A stretch of 64,000 bases of DNA, taken from positions 221,071,473-221,135,472 of the forward strand of contig JARYHS010011408.1 in NCBI GenBank assembly GCA_031002005.1, read 5' to 3'. Every line of letters starts with the position of its first letter. Position 1 is the stretch's first letter. Source of the DNA: Vandiemenella viatica. Its lineage: Eukaryota; Arthropoda; Insecta; Orthoptera; Morabidae. The notes under the pieces are model-generated. The model did no database searches and was not told the DNA's origin. It saw only the letters and a list, made by a program, of their open reading frames with translations. A program made the position numbers and the translations under genes. Of the stretch, positions 1-10,826 are shown one piece after another.

Positions 1-240
1 GGTGGTGTAACGGCTAGCGTTCTGGCCTCGCATTCGGGAGGACGGCGGTTCGAATCCCCGTCCGGGCATCCAGATTTGGGTTTTCCATGGTTTCCCCAAA
101 TCACTCCAGGTGAATGCCGGGATGCTTCCTTCAAAAGGCCATGGCAGAATTCCTTTCCATTCCTTGCCCCCCATCCTTTCCCGTCTCTAAAGACCTAGTT
201 GTTATAGGAGACGTTAAATAGTTAAAAAAAAAAAAAAAAA
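1..240 (+). mobile_element. tRNA-derived SINE, copy 1
   Basis: A pol III type short retroelement. The head is tRNA-like, with a B-box (GGTTCGAATCC) at 47-57. It is followed by a central domain (about 70-130) that recurs in all copies in this window, a short 3' region with a CGTCTCTAAAGACCT motif, and an A-tail ending at 240. The 5' end lies at the window edge, so the A-box side may be cut and no target duplication can be seen. Related copies are at 7906, 24691, 42339, 42612, 52546, 53786 and 56563. It is non-coding. Confidence 0.88.
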
Positions 241-1394
241 CTCTAGAGGCGAGGTCTGGACTGTATGGTGTGTGGTCTAGACTTTCCCTGTGAAATGACC
301 GGAGCCTATTGGTGGTTCTACATTGGCCTCACATTGTCATGGAGTTTTACCGTGTTGTCCACATTTAAAATCCCTCAGTCCTTCTTCCTGATGCAGCCCA
401 CAGATACGACACTGTGGAACAATAACTCTTGGCATTGATGGTTGCACCTAGTGGCATCCCGTCTTATTATTGCATCAACATGGGAAAAGTTATGTCAGTG
501 ACGAACATAGTCTTCCCGAACGTCCATTGTCATTACATCTCAAAATGAGACACTTTTTTCCATATGTAGGCTGAATTTCCGTGTGGATTTTGATGGGCAT
601 TCAATCCTTGCTCCGTAGAAAATGAATCACACTTCATTGCTCATACACCCTGGACGTGTGAAGCACATCTGCCATCTTTAACAGCTGACAGCTGCACCGT
701 GCCACAGAGCTACTGGCAGATAAGGCCGGGCAGTTCCAAGAACCACCCTTGGGAATGGATATGTTGATATCACATTTACAGCCATAGATTGGCTAAAAAA
801 GTGGGGGGGGGGGCAGAGATTTTCTGATTTGCCTTCATATTATACCATTGGGGGTTATTACACAGTAGTTTTTAGTTCCTAGTGCCTTAATGGTTTAGAT
901 GAAATGGAGACGCAAGAAAATGGGCTGATTGAAAGTAACTGATAATTTTAAAATATGATCACAAAACAAAAAAGCTATGAAGAGATAGATTCTTCTGATT
1001 CAAATTTGTGCGAACAAGTATAGTTCACAGTTGATAACTGTTGTATTCATCATACTATTTCCCAGTTGCTCTAATTATTTTTTCATCCCATTTTTTTCTT
1101 TTTTTCTTCCCTAGAATCTTCCTTTTATTTCTTTGCTTTCAGGTTTTTGTGGTATATTGTTTTCTTGTTCCACAGCTAGTAATACTTTACCCTACTTCCA
1201 TTTTTGAAACATGTGAATCATTCATAATTTTTAAACACCTTAATGTTATAGCACACTTTGTAATCATTCTAATTTTTATTTTCAGAGGCTAAAGAACGAA
1301 TGGAAAGTGCTTGTGGCTGGCTTTTCCTTGGATGGCTTTTACACTATGTTCCATTCTGGGCAATGGGAAGAGTTCTGTATTTTCATCATTATTT
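241..1394. other. Stretch without recognisable gene
   Basis: AT-rich sequence between the SINE and the gag-like remnant. The only open frame of note (1041-1292) is a low-complexity F/L/I run with no domain. I see no splice-consistent exon here. Confidence 0.5.
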
Positions 1395-2233
1395 CCCAGC
1401 CTTGCTTTTCAGTTCCATGCTAACAGGTAAATTCATCAGACTTTCCTCATTGGAACAGTTGATACTAGATTGAACATCTTTAGTTGGGTTACTATCATTT
1501 GGAACAGCAATTTTATCATTACTGTCAGCTGTAGGAGGTACTATAAAGGCACTGTGAGTTGAAATTTTACCTAAATCAGGTATAGAAGTATTAATATCAG
1601 AATTTCAAAGTACATTAATAACAGATTTGGCTGTCAAAACAGTGGTTGTAGAAAAATTACAGGAACTTTGCACTGAAGGTTGGTTGAGGATTTGAATAAG
1701 TGCTTTCATCATGAACTGTTTGAAATCTTCCAAGAACTTTGTATGATTGGCTTCCCACTTATGAAATGCTGAAGGAATGTCTACTGGTTTTCATGATGGA
1801 ATAACATTAGTATTTGCATTAGGATCTTTTGGTACTGGGTGTAAATCTTTACTGTCAACTATAGGTGCCTGCTGTTCAGGTAGAACTTCAGGATTTACAT
1901 TGTTTGCAATATTAATATTACTTACTGCTGGCTGACTAATTTCTTCACCAGTAAGTGTTAAAATATCTGTGTGCCACAAAATAGACTCTTCATGTGGACA
2001 AAGATATTCATTCACATCAAGATTTGAAAGAATGGCAAAATTACAAACACAAACTTCATTTGGGGGTTTATATTGAAAGGGTTTATCTGACAAACTTGTT
2101 CACTATTATTACTTAATCTATTTCTGCCACTTCAACTAAATTTCTATGAGAAGCTTCATCTGTTACAGTCTCTTGCATTATAACTTCAACTTATTGTTTA
2201 TAGGTATCACTAAGAATAGAACTGACCTCTTCA
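1395..2233 (-). pseudogene. Decayed gag-like coding remnant
   Basis: Read on the minus strand, the region keeps one frame with only two stops between the gap edge and about 1395. The upper part is open at 1791-2093 and contains CVCNFAILSNLDVNEYLCP. Downstream of a stop the same frame continues with HKWEANHTKFLEDFKQFMMK and a Ser/Pro/Asn-rich tail. The short helical segment followed by a polar tail loosely resembles the gag-like ORF at 15538-16986, but no conserved residues prove this. The frame runs into the N gap, so its 5' end is unknown. It may be a transposon ORF or a host pseudogene. Confidence 0.4.
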
Positions 2234-3233
2234 NNNNNNNNNNNNNNNNNNNNNNNNNNNNNNNNNNNNNNNNNNNNNNNNNNNNNNNNNNNNNNNNNNN
2301 NNNNNNNNNNNNNNNNNNNNNNNNNNNNNNNNNNNNNNNNNNNNNNNNNNNNNNNNNNNNNNNNNNNNNNNNNNNNNNNNNNNNNNNNNNNNNNNNNNNN
2401 NNNNNNNNNNNNNNNNNNNNNNNNNNNNNNNNNNNNNNNNNNNNNNNNNNNNNNNNNNNNNNNNNNNNNNNNNNNNNNNNNNNNNNNNNNNNNNNNNNNN
2501 NNNNNNNNNNNNNNNNNNNNNNNNNNNNNNNNNNNNNNNNNNNNNNNNNNNNNNNNNNNNNNNNNNNNNNNNNNNNNNNNNNNNNNNNNNNNNNNNNNNN
2601 NNNNNNNNNNNNNNNNNNNNNNNNNNNNNNNNNNNNNNNNNNNNNNNNNNNNNNNNNNNNNNNNNNNNNNNNNNNNNNNNNNNNNNNNNNNNNNNNNNNN
2701 NNNNNNNNNNNNNNNNNNNNNNNNNNNNNNNNNNNNNNNNNNNNNNNNNNNNNNNNNNNNNNNNNNNNNNNNNNNNNNNNNNNNNNNNNNNNNNNNNNNN
2801 NNNNNNNNNNNNNNNNNNNNNNNNNNNNNNNNNNNNNNNNNNNNNNNNNNNNNNNNNNNNNNNNNNNNNNNNNNNNNNNNNNNNNNNNNNNNNNNNNNNN
2901 NNNNNNNNNNNNNNNNNNNNNNNNNNNNNNNNNNNNNNNNNNNNNNNNNNNNNNNNNNNNNNNNNNNNNNNNNNNNNNNNNNNNNNNNNNNNNNNNNNNN
3001 NNNNNNNNNNNNNNNNNNNNNNNNNNNNNNNNNNNNNNNNNNNNNNNNNNNNNNNNNNNNNNNNNNNNNNNNNNNNNNNNNNNNNNNNNNNNNNNNNNNN
3101 NNNNNNNNNNNNNNNNNNNNNNNNNNNNNNNNNNNNNNNNNNNNNNNNNNNNNNNNNNNNNNNNNNNNNNNNNNNNNNNNNNNNNNNNNNNNNNNNNNNN
3201 NNNNNNNNNNNNNNNNNNNNNNNNNNNNNNNNN
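2234..3233. other. Assembly gap, 1000 N
   Basis: Exactly 1000 undetermined bases, the usual size of an arbitrary scaffold gap. Sequence on the two sides (gag-like minus strand; LINE plus strand) need not be adjacent in the genome. Open frames that cross it are artefacts. Confidence 0.99.
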
Positions 3234-3530
3234 GCGAGGAGGGATGAGGTTCTCCTTACTCGCCTCCGAATAGGGCACTGTCCTCTGACGCACAGCTTTC
3301 TTCTCCGCCGAGAGGACCCTCCGGAATGTGATGCTTGTGGCGTACCTTTGACGGTACGCCACATTTTAATTGAATGTGTATTGTTCTTAGATCTAAGGGC
3401 AGACGTTGGCTTAGCCAACGATCTGTCCCTTATTTTAAACGATGATCGTGACAACGTGGCTAAGGTTTTAAAGTTTTGTTGCTTGGCCGGTCTTGTCCCA
3501 AAAGTTTGGGCAGATCGGCCTAGGTTTTAA
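3234..3530 (+). pseudogene. LINE ORF2 C-terminus (RNase H and Cys-rich tail)
   Basis: One open plus-strand frame from the gap edge to a stop at 3528-3530. It contains LLTRLRIGHCPLTHSFLLRR, then a CDACG knuckle and VRHILIEC. This order (T.LR.GH..LTH..LL, PPECDACG, LTVRHIL.EC) is the standard end of I/R1/Jockey-group non-LTR retrotransposon ORF2, between RNase H and the C-terminal Cys/His motif. The 5' part is lost in the gap. The piece itself is intact, so the copy may be young. The clade cannot be set from this fragment; a (CAA)n tail fits an I-like element. Confidence 0.85.
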
Positions 3531-3929
3531 ATTGGATTGGTGGCCGTATACAACCACCAATCCAAGTACTGTTTTTATTTGTGACACTGCTTATATGGCT
3601 GGCCCTTTTACAGCCAGCCATCTAACTTGTTTTTTTAACCTGGTTGGCCCATCTACAGCCAACCAGTTAATGTATGTAATTATATATTTTAGTCACAGTT
3701 TCATATTTTATGTTGCCGTCTGTGTTGCCGACCTCTCTACAGTCGGCCACGCAGAAGGTATTTTAGTTAGTGTGTTAGTATTTTATTGTGCTGTCTCTGT
3801 GGCCGACCCCTTTACAGTCGGCCACACAGACGGCAATTTCGCCACGTTGTCACGCCTGGTTTTTGTTAGGGCGCTAATGACCTCGTCGTCGACGCGCCCT
3901 AAAACCTAAACAACAACAACAACAACAAC
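3531..3929 (+). mobile_element. LINE 3' UTR with hairpin array and (CAA)n tail
   Basis: The non-coding end of the LINE above. Hairpins: 3532-3543/3554-3565 (12 bp), 3595-3603/3613-3621 (9 bp), 3640-3648/3658-3666 (9 bp), 3719-3732/3742-3755 (14 pairs with wobbles), 3790-3807/3817-3834 (18 positions, one wobble and one mismatch), then 3868-3874/3894-3900 (7 bp). Loops two to five are exactly nine nt: CCTTTTACA, CCATCTACA, CTCTCTACA, CCCTTTACA; the first is CCGTATACAA. The element ends in repeated CAA units at about 3909-3929 and abuts satellite DNA. Confidence 0.85.
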
Positions 3930-4290
3930 GAGTGATTTATCTCCCTTAATATCTAACAGATATAGATGAATGTGGTATCATATTAACGCATATGGTTTCC
4001 GCCGTGGTAACATTATATTTTAAGAAAGGAATTGTTCGTAATTGGGCCCTTAAAAGGCAAAAATGTCAATTTTTCTAAAATGCGTTTTTTGTATCTCGAG
4101 CCATTTATCTCCCAGGATATCTAACCAAAATCGATAAATGAAGTAGAATTATAAGGAGTAATGTATCAGCTTTGTGAAATCATATTTTAAGAAAGAATGT
4201 TTTTGGAATTCAACCCTTAAAGGAAAAAAGTATAAATTTTTCTATTACCGATTTTTGTGTCACGGGCGATTTATCTCGCTTGATAGCTAA

Positions 4291-4426
4291 CCGATATAGA
4301 TAAATGAGGTATCATATTAAAGAATAAGGTCTCCGCCGTGGTAACATTATATTTTATACCGATATAGATAAATGAGGTATCATATTAAAGAATAAGGTCT
4401 CCGCCGTGGTAACATTATATTTTAAG
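4291..4426. repeat. Local 68-bp tandem duplication inside the array
   Basis: The segment starting CCGATATAGATAAATG at 4291 is repeated essentially unchanged from 4359. The near identity, against diverged monomers around it, marks a recent event. Confidence 0.9.
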
Positions 4427-4889
4427 AAAGGAATTTTTCGTAATTCGACCCATAAAAGGCAAAATAGTCAATTTTTCTAAAATGCGTTTTTTGTGTCTCG
4501 AGCCACTTATCTGCCTTGATATCTATCCAAAATCGATAAATCAAATACGATTAATGTCTCAGCTTACTGACATCATATTTTAAGAAAGAAGTGTTTGGAA
4601 TTCAACTATTAAAGGGAAAAAGTATAAATTGTTCTACAACGTATTTTTGTGTCACGAGCCTTGATATCTAATCGATATAGATAAGTATCAAAGACTGTTT
4701 CCGCCGTGGTAAGATTATATTCTAAGAAAGGAATTTTTCGTAATTCGACCCATAAAGCGCAAAAATGTCAATATTTCTAAAATTCGTTTTTTGTGTTTCG
4801 AGACATTTATCTCCCTGGATTTCTAACCAAAATCGATAAATGAAGTAGGAGTATGAAGAGTAATGAATGAACTTGGTGACATTATATTC

Positions 4890-4945
4890 AACTTTACTAT
4901 TCATCGCATTTTATCCGCGAAATTTTCGCACGGGTCGTCTAGTTA
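4890..4945 (-). repeat. ACTAG-type terminal motif within the array
   Basis: A roughly 55-bp block that breaks a monomer. Read on the minus strand it starts ACTAGACGACCCGTGCG and continues into a GAAATTTCGCGG segment. A diverged second copy lies at 6632-6687 just beyond the array end. The motif resembles the ACTAGCTGTTACCCGCGAC starts at 34008 and 34768. The element class is not certain. Confidence 0.65.
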
Positions 4946-6300
4946 TATTTAAAGAAAGGAATTTTTCGTAATTCGACCCTTAAAGGTCAAAAATGTCAAT
5001 ATTTCTAAAATGCGCTTTTTGTGTCTCCAGCCATTTATCTCCCTGGATATCTAACCGAAATCAATAAATGAAGTAAGATTGCAAAGAGTAATGTCTCCGC
5101 TTTTGTGACGTCATATGTTAAGAAAGATATTTTTGGAATTCAGCCCTTAAAGGGGAAAAGAATCAATGGTTCTACAAATCATTTTTGTGTCGCGTGCTAT
5201 TAATCTTCCTTCATATCTAACTGATATAAATAAATGAGGTATCATTCTAAAGATTAAGGTCTCGGCTGTCGTCATGTCATATTTCAAGAAAGGGATTTTT
5301 CTGAATTGAGCCCTTAAAGGGCCAAAATATCAGTATTTCTAAAATGTGTTTTTTATGTCTTGAGTCATCTCCCTGGATACCAAACCAAAATCGATAAATA
5401 AGTAGGATTATGAAGAGCAATATCTTTGGTTTTATGACAACATATATTAAGAAAGAAATTTTTTGGATTTCAACCCTTAAAAGGAAAAAGTTTCAATGTT
5501 TATTCAACGCATTTTTGTGTCACTAGCCATTTATCTCCATTTAAATCTAACAAAAATAGATGAATGAGGTATCATTCTAAAGATTAAGGTCTCCACATTG
5601 GTCACATCATGTTTTAAGAATGGAATTTTTCTGAATTCAACCCTTGAAGGGCAAATATATCAGTATTTCTAAAATGCATTTTTTGTGTCTCGAGTCATTT
5701 ACCTCCCTAAATAATCAAACAACATTGATAAACGAGGTATCATTTTGAAGACTGAGGTCTTCGGTTGGTTACACCATATTTTAAGAAAGGATTTGTTTTC
5801 AAAATTCGACCCGTAAAGAACAAAAGTATTAATATTTCAACAACGCATTTTTTCTGTCACATTTATCTCCCTTGATACCCAACCGAAATCGATAAATGAG
5901 GTATCATTTAAAATATCCACTTTGGTCACATCATATTCTAAGAAAGAACTTTCTCCAAATTCAATCCATGATGAGCAAAAATATCATCATTTCTAAACTG
6001 ATTCTTTTTTTTTTTTATCTTGCTTGATGCCTAACCGCAATTAATAAATGAGGTATCATTTTAAAGACAAGGGTATCCGCTTTGGTCACACCATATTTTA
6101 TAAAAGTTTTTTTTGGGAATTCAACCCTTAAAGAGCAAAAGTATCAATATTATTTCAATAACGTGTAATTTTTTTTTATTATAAGCCATTTATCTCTTTC
6201 GATACCTATCCGAAATTGATAAATGACATATCGTTTTATAGATTAAGGTCTTCAATCATAAATTAAGAAAGAATTTTTCGGAATTTGATGCTTTAGGTGG

Positions 6301-6631
6301 TAAAGCGTATTAGGTAGTGCAGGCAGCAGATATTACAGAGATGTCAATAAACTATTTGTTATACAATAAATAGCTGTTTTGTTATTTTTTTCTGTTATGG
6401 AAACATTCTTGTTTTGCTATACAATTCCAATGTAAACATTTTATTCGCACTGCAACACATATTACAGAGGTGTTGATGTGTTGTGTGCATTTTGTTCAGG
6501 TTGGTAGTATTCTGTTAAGGTAAGTGACAGTTTGTTTTATATTTTCCTAACTGTTTCGAAATATGTTTTACTAAACAAATAAATATTTGCTACAAAAGTG
6601 TGATTCTACTTTTCATTAGATTACAAGTTTC
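6301..6631. other. AT-rich spacer, no gene
   Basis: Between the array and its second terminal motif. Two diverged blocks containing ATATTACAGAG (near 6330 and 6470) suggest an old short duplication. Nothing else is recognised. Confidence 0.4.
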
Positions 6632-6687
6632 AACCTCACTATTCATCTTATTTTATTAGCGAAATTTTCACACGGGTCATCTAGTGT
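6632..6687 (-). repeat. Second ACTAG-type terminal motif
   Basis: A diverged partner of 4890-4945 in the same orientation, ending GGGTCATCTAGT on the plus strand. It lies next to the 5' limit of the large LINE. It may mark the end of the element that carries the array. Confidence 0.55.
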
Positions 6688-6784
6688 TAAGGAAATAGAT
6701 GAAGTTGCTGAAACATTAACTGACTGGAGTAAACCTGGGAAAGAGGAGGTTAATGCTGAAAATATCACAAAGTGAGTAATAAGG

Positions 6785-7100
6785 GTGTTGTTGGTGAACT
6801 GTGGAAGTTTTATGAACAAAGTAACAGAATTTGTACATTTAACAGAGATACACGAACCACAAGTAATAATAGGGGTAGAGTCTTGGTTAAAAGATGAAGT
6901 ACTAGACAATGAAGTTTTTCCCGATGCTTACAAACTGTACCACAGACATAGAGGAGCATTTGGTGGTGGAGTTTTCCTACTAGTTAGCAAAAACTACCAC
7001 AGTTCACTGATATTCATAGATTGTGACCATGAGTTACTTGGGGTAGATTTCTGGGGAATAGAAAAGAAAAGATCACCGCAGTGGAAGAATGATAGATGAA
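6785..7100 (+). pseudogene. LINE endonuclease domain fragment
   Basis: The apurinic-like endonuclease of the host LINE, which would nick target DNA. The open frame reads LLVNCGSFMNKVTEFVHL, then IGVESWLKDEVLDNEVFPD and HRHRGAFGGGVFLLV. These match the N..S..NK, ES-WL and RGGGV blocks of CR1/Jockey endonucleases. The catalytic Glu of the ES-W block is present. The frame stops at 7097-7099 and then shifts. Confidence 0.8.
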
Positions 7101-7904
7101 GATGAGACTATAGGAGGGAAATTAAATTCATACCCTGATTTCAGAGGTAAGAATAAAATGGACATTATTTGAGAGGATTTAAATTTAGCAATAAAACAAG
7201 GACTTAATAATAACAAAAAAGATGGCTATAGATGGGTTTTGAGTATTGCCAGTTCACAGGGACCATTGACTGATGCATTGAGAAATTTCTATGACTATGT
7301 TACAATACTGAGGTGGAGGTAGGGTGTTGAGATGCTTATAGATTAGGATGGAGAAGAAGTTTCTGAGGATATGAAAAAGACAGAGATTTTAAGTAACTGA
7401 TTTATTCATCTTGTGTCAATGACAGCATCAAATATGCCAATACCAATGTGATGGCGTTGTCAGTAGCTGATAGGAGGACAATTTGGGATACACTCGTTCC
7501 AATTTGTGGACAAGACAACCGATAGTTTCTCTCATGTGGTATCTGTCTGTACTCCTAGGTATCCCCATGAGGCAAGAGTATCTTTGGAATGGCAAACTGC
7601 AACTCAAAGCCTATTTAGTGACTTCCATATGGGCCATGGTTGTTCACACCCAGGTTTTAGACCCTATTTTGGCTTGATCCACTCAATATATCACAGATGT
7701 CTTGAAGAGAGCAGGAGGTGACATTGTGCCATATGTTGAAATATTATTTACATTGAGTCTGGATACTTGTTGTGTACCAGAGGACTGGAAGAGTGCGTAA
7801 TAGTGCTGGTACATAAAGGAGGGGTGAGAAATAGAGTTGCAAATTATAGGCTAATCAGTTTGACATCAGTGATAGGTAAATTAGTGGAGAGATTGATATG
7901 CAAC
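7101..7904 (+). pseudogene. LINE linker and N-terminal RT, decayed
   Basis: A frame-broken continuation of the same LINE. Recognisable pieces: a V..DW.S block near 7770-7800 and VANYRLISLTSVIGKLVERL near 7828-7890, the RT motif that precedes the fingers-palm region. Several stops and frame changes lie between these pieces. The frame is cut at 7904 by the SINE insertion and picks up as HIRNI after it. Confidence 0.75.
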
Positions 7905-7905
7905 C

Positions 7906-8130
7906 TTCTGGCCTCACATTCGGGAGGACGGCGGTTCGAATCCCCGTCCGGGCATCCAGATTTGGGTTTTCCATGGTTTCCCAAATCACTCCAGGCGTAT
8001 GCCGGGATGCTTCCTTCAAAAGGCCATGGCCGAATTCCTTCCCATTCCTTGCCCTCCATCCTTTCCCGTCTCTAAAGACCTCCCTGATAGAAAGACGTTA
8101 AGCAGATAAAATAAAAAAATAAAAAAAAAA
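7906..8130 (+). mobile_element. SINE copy 2 inserted in LINE RT
   Basis: A 5'-shortened copy of the SINE family, with B-box GGTTCGAATCC near 7933, the central domain, and an A-rich tail. It is flanked by the direct repeat GATATGCAAC at 7895-7904 and 8131-8140 (the next base, C, is also shared), a typical target duplication. The insertion splits the host LINE reading between ..ERLICN and HIRNI.. Confidence 0.95.
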
Positions 8131-8155
8131 GATATGCAACCACATCAGAAATATA

Positions 8156-8781
8156 CAGGGTGTCCAAGAATGAAAGGATAATCATGCAACCACTGATAGG
8201 TCACATCATGACAAAATTTTATTTTAGTAAAGGTTTCACCAGTTATGAGATATTAATTTTTCCTGAAACATGTGACTTCGTTCAGTTTATTTCTAAAAAC
8301 TAAGGGTTTTTGAACACTGTTTTTTTAAATTACTGAAGAATGTTTAAGTCATCTAAAACTATGTTATATTTTTCTTAAAATAATCATTATCTTAATTTTT
8401 TTCACTACATGTTTAAAATTCACAATGGTCTCTTTAGCAGATTGAACTACCATAAAACAATCATTTTGAAAGAAGTATAAAATAATTATTTCATTTAAGA
8501 TTTTTAACAAGTTTTTTTCTTTTTTTAACTTTTTGAGAAAAAAGTAACATTGTTTTAGATGACTCAAACATCTTTGAGTAAATTTTAAAAAATCAGGGTT
8601 CAAATTTGTAGAAATTGTGTGGAATAAACTGAACAAAATCACATGTTTTGAAAAAAATATTTAAAAAATCAATATCTGGAAAATGGTTAGACTTTAACTA
8701 AAATAAAATTTTATCATGAAGTAGGAAATGATATGACCTATCTGTGGTTGCAGGATTATCCTTTCATTGCTGGACATGGTG
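8156..8781. mobile_element. Palindromic Tc1/mariner-type MITE
   Basis: 626 bp bounded by TA on both sides (8154-8155 and 8782-8783). The ends are inverted: CAGGGTGTCCAAGAATGAAA on the left and, reverse complemented, CACCATGTCCAGCAATGAAA on the right. Similarity continues inward for over 200 bp, so the element is close to a complete hairpin. There is no coding capacity. It sits 15 bp past the SINE target duplication, inside the host LINE RT. Confidence 0.9.
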
Positions 8782-8783
8782 TA

Positions 8784-9079
8784 CGTGTGGAGTGTAAGTG
8801 GTTTCCAAGTAGGCAACATGTCTTTAGGCAAGGATATTAATGTGAATCTCAATTGAAGGGTATATGCAAGATATTTCAAATGAAATGGAGAAGGGAGGCC
8901 AAATTGATAGTATAGCACTAGATTTTTAAAAGGCTTTTTACAGAGTAAGCCATAAAAAGAAGTGGAAGCAAAAATGGGAGTGCCACAGGGTAGTGTATTG
9001 GGACCATTGCTATTCATATTCTAATGAATAATTGTGTTGATGGTTTACTATCAGAAATTAGATTGTTTGCAGATGACAT
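8784..9079 (+). pseudogene. LINE reverse transcriptase core, left part
   Basis: The host LINE resumes after the MITE: GGQIDSIALDF, then GVPQGSVLGPLLFI and LFADD, the polymerase boxes in normal order (the last is the catalytic box). Stops and a small frameshift are present. The FADD codons end at 9077 and the RTE cluster starts at 9080. Confidence 0.85.
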
Positions 9080-10018
9080 TTTTTTTTTTTCCTGTCGTCA
9101 GTCTTTTGACTGGTTTGATGCAATCCTCCATCTCTTCCTATCCTGTGCTAACCTCTTCATTTCTACATACCCCTTACAACCCACATCCTCAATTATCTGC
9201 TTCATATATTCTAATCTCTGTCTTCCTCTACAGTTCTTACCTTCGACTGTTCCCTCCACTAACAAATTAACCAATCCAGCATGTTTCAAAATATGACCTA
9301 CAAGCCTGTCTCTTCTGTCTGTAAGATTCTTCCATAATCTTCTTTTCTCACCCATCATTTCCAAAACTCGTTCATTTCTTACTTTGTCTGTCCACCTAAT
9401 TTTCAACATTCTTCTGTAGCACCACATTTCAAATGCTTCAATTTTCTTTATTTCCGGTATTCCTAGAGTCTATGTTTTGCTACCATAAAGTGCTGTGCTC
9501 TACACAAAGAGTTTTAAGAAGTTCTTTCTAATTCCTAGATCAATATTTGAAACTAAAAGGTTTCTCTTTTTCATGAAGACTCTTTTTGCTAGTGCTATTC
9601 TGCTTTTAACATCATTCCTGCTTTGGCCATCGGTTGTAATTTTACTTCCCAAGTAACAGAATTCACTTACTTCTTGTATTGCATCCGATCCTATTTTTAT
9701 ATTTAATCTACTAGTATTGGTATCATTTTTGCTACATTTCATCACTTTTGTCTTGCTTTGATTTATATTCAAAATCATCCTTCAGTATTTTGTTCATTCC
9801 ATTCAGTAACTTCTCAATATCCTCAGCCCTCTCTGCTAACAAGACAATGTCATCAGCAAATCATAAAATACTGATTTTTTTTCTCCCTGAAAACTTCTGC
9901 CACATGGAAATTTTTCTTTGACTTTCTTCATTGCTTCTTCTACATACAAGTTGAATATTAACGGGAATAGACTACAACCTTGCCACACACCCTTTTTAAC
10001 TGATGCATGTCTCTCGTG
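9080..10018 (-). pseudogene. RTE-like 3' fragment, copy 1
   Basis: Starts in a T-run (minus-strand poly-A) and carries the family 3' end (TCAGTCTTTTGACTGG). On the minus strand it includes WCYRRMLKIRWTDKVRNERV, the C-terminal block, and the YLGSKITTDG block. It stops abruptly at CTCTCGTGAT, a point that reads straight on in copy 3 at 12260. Several frameshifts are present. Confidence 0.85.
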
Positions 10019-10826
10019 ATTTTTTTTTTGCTGTAGTCAGTCTTTTGACTGGTTTGATGCAATCCTCCATCATTTCCTATCCTGTACTAATCTCTACATA
10101 TCCCTTACAATCCATGTCCTCTATCATCTGCTTCACTTATTCCAATCTCTGTCTTCCTCTACAGTTCCCCCCACAAACAAATTAACTAATCCAGCATGTC
10201 TCAAAATATGGCCTACCAGTCTGTCTCTTCTTTCTGAAAGCTTCTTCCACAAACTTATCCCCTTACCCATCATTTCCAGAACTCGTTCATGTCGTACTTT
10301 GTCAGTCCACTTAATTTTCAGCATTCTTCTGTAGCATCACATTTCAAATGCTTCTTTCTTTCCGGTATTCCTAAAGTCCATGTTTCGCTACCATAAAGTG
10401 CTGTGCTCCACACAAAGAGTTTTAAAAACTTCTTTCTAATTCCTAGGTCAAATCTGAAACTAAAAGGTTTCTCTTTTTCATGAAGGCTATTTTTGCTAGT
10501 GCTATTCTACTTTTAACATCATTCCTGCTTCAGCCATCGGTTGTGATTTTGCTACCCAACTAACAGAATTCACTTACTTCTCCTACTGCATCCGATCCTA
10601 TTTTTATATTTAATCTACTAGTATTGGTATCATTTCTGATACATTTCATCACTTTTGTCTTGCTTTGATTTATATTCAGTCGAAAATCTTCTTTCAGTGT
10701 TTTGTTCATGCCATTCAGTAATTTCTCAATATCCTCAGCCTGTTCTATTAACAAGACAATGTCATCAGCAAATCGTAGCATACTGATTTTTTTCTCCCTG
10801 AACACTTATGCCTCATGGAAATTTTA
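10019..10826 (-). pseudogene. RTE-like 3' fragment, copy 2
   Basis: A second head-to-tail 3' piece starting with its own T-run. The minus strand shows LKIKWTDKVRHERVLEMMGK and MLRFADDIVLLIEQAEDIEK. Its internal deletions and substitutions differ from copy 1 (for example a shorter block near 10160), so it is not a simple recent duplicate of it. It is 5' truncated near 10826. Confidence 0.85.

Larger units (their letters stand above)
3930..6300. repeat. Dimeric satellite-like tandem array, ~165-bp monomers
   Basis: About fourteen diverged monomers. Using the TAAGAAAG box as a marker, units begin near 4021, 4188, 4433, 4581, 4723, 4950, 5119, 5285, 5448, 5615, 5782, 5939, 6099 and 6264, mostly 142-177 bp apart (one step is longer because of a local 68-bp duplication). 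Two monomer types tend to alternate: one with GATATAGATAAATGAGG and CCGCCGTGGTAAC, the other with AAATCGATAAATGAAG and GGAATTCAACCCTTAAAG. This gives a higher-order unit near 330 bp. Divergence rises to the right, where the two types become hard to tell apart. A 55-bp foreign motif interrupts the array at 4890-4945. There is no coding content. Confidence 0.85.

Noticed and set aside
1..71. A tRNA gene (also heads at 7933, 53800 and elsewhere)
   Set aside because: The heads are followed by the same SINE body and A-tails and flanked by target duplications, so they are SINEs, not tRNA genes.
2146..3454. Long open frames across 2146-3454 on both strands
   Set aside because: They are open only because of the 1000 N; the real flanking parts are short.
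3930..6300. CRISPR-like array
   Set aside because: Monomers are about 165 bp, diverged, contiguous, with no spacers; the genome is eukaryotic.
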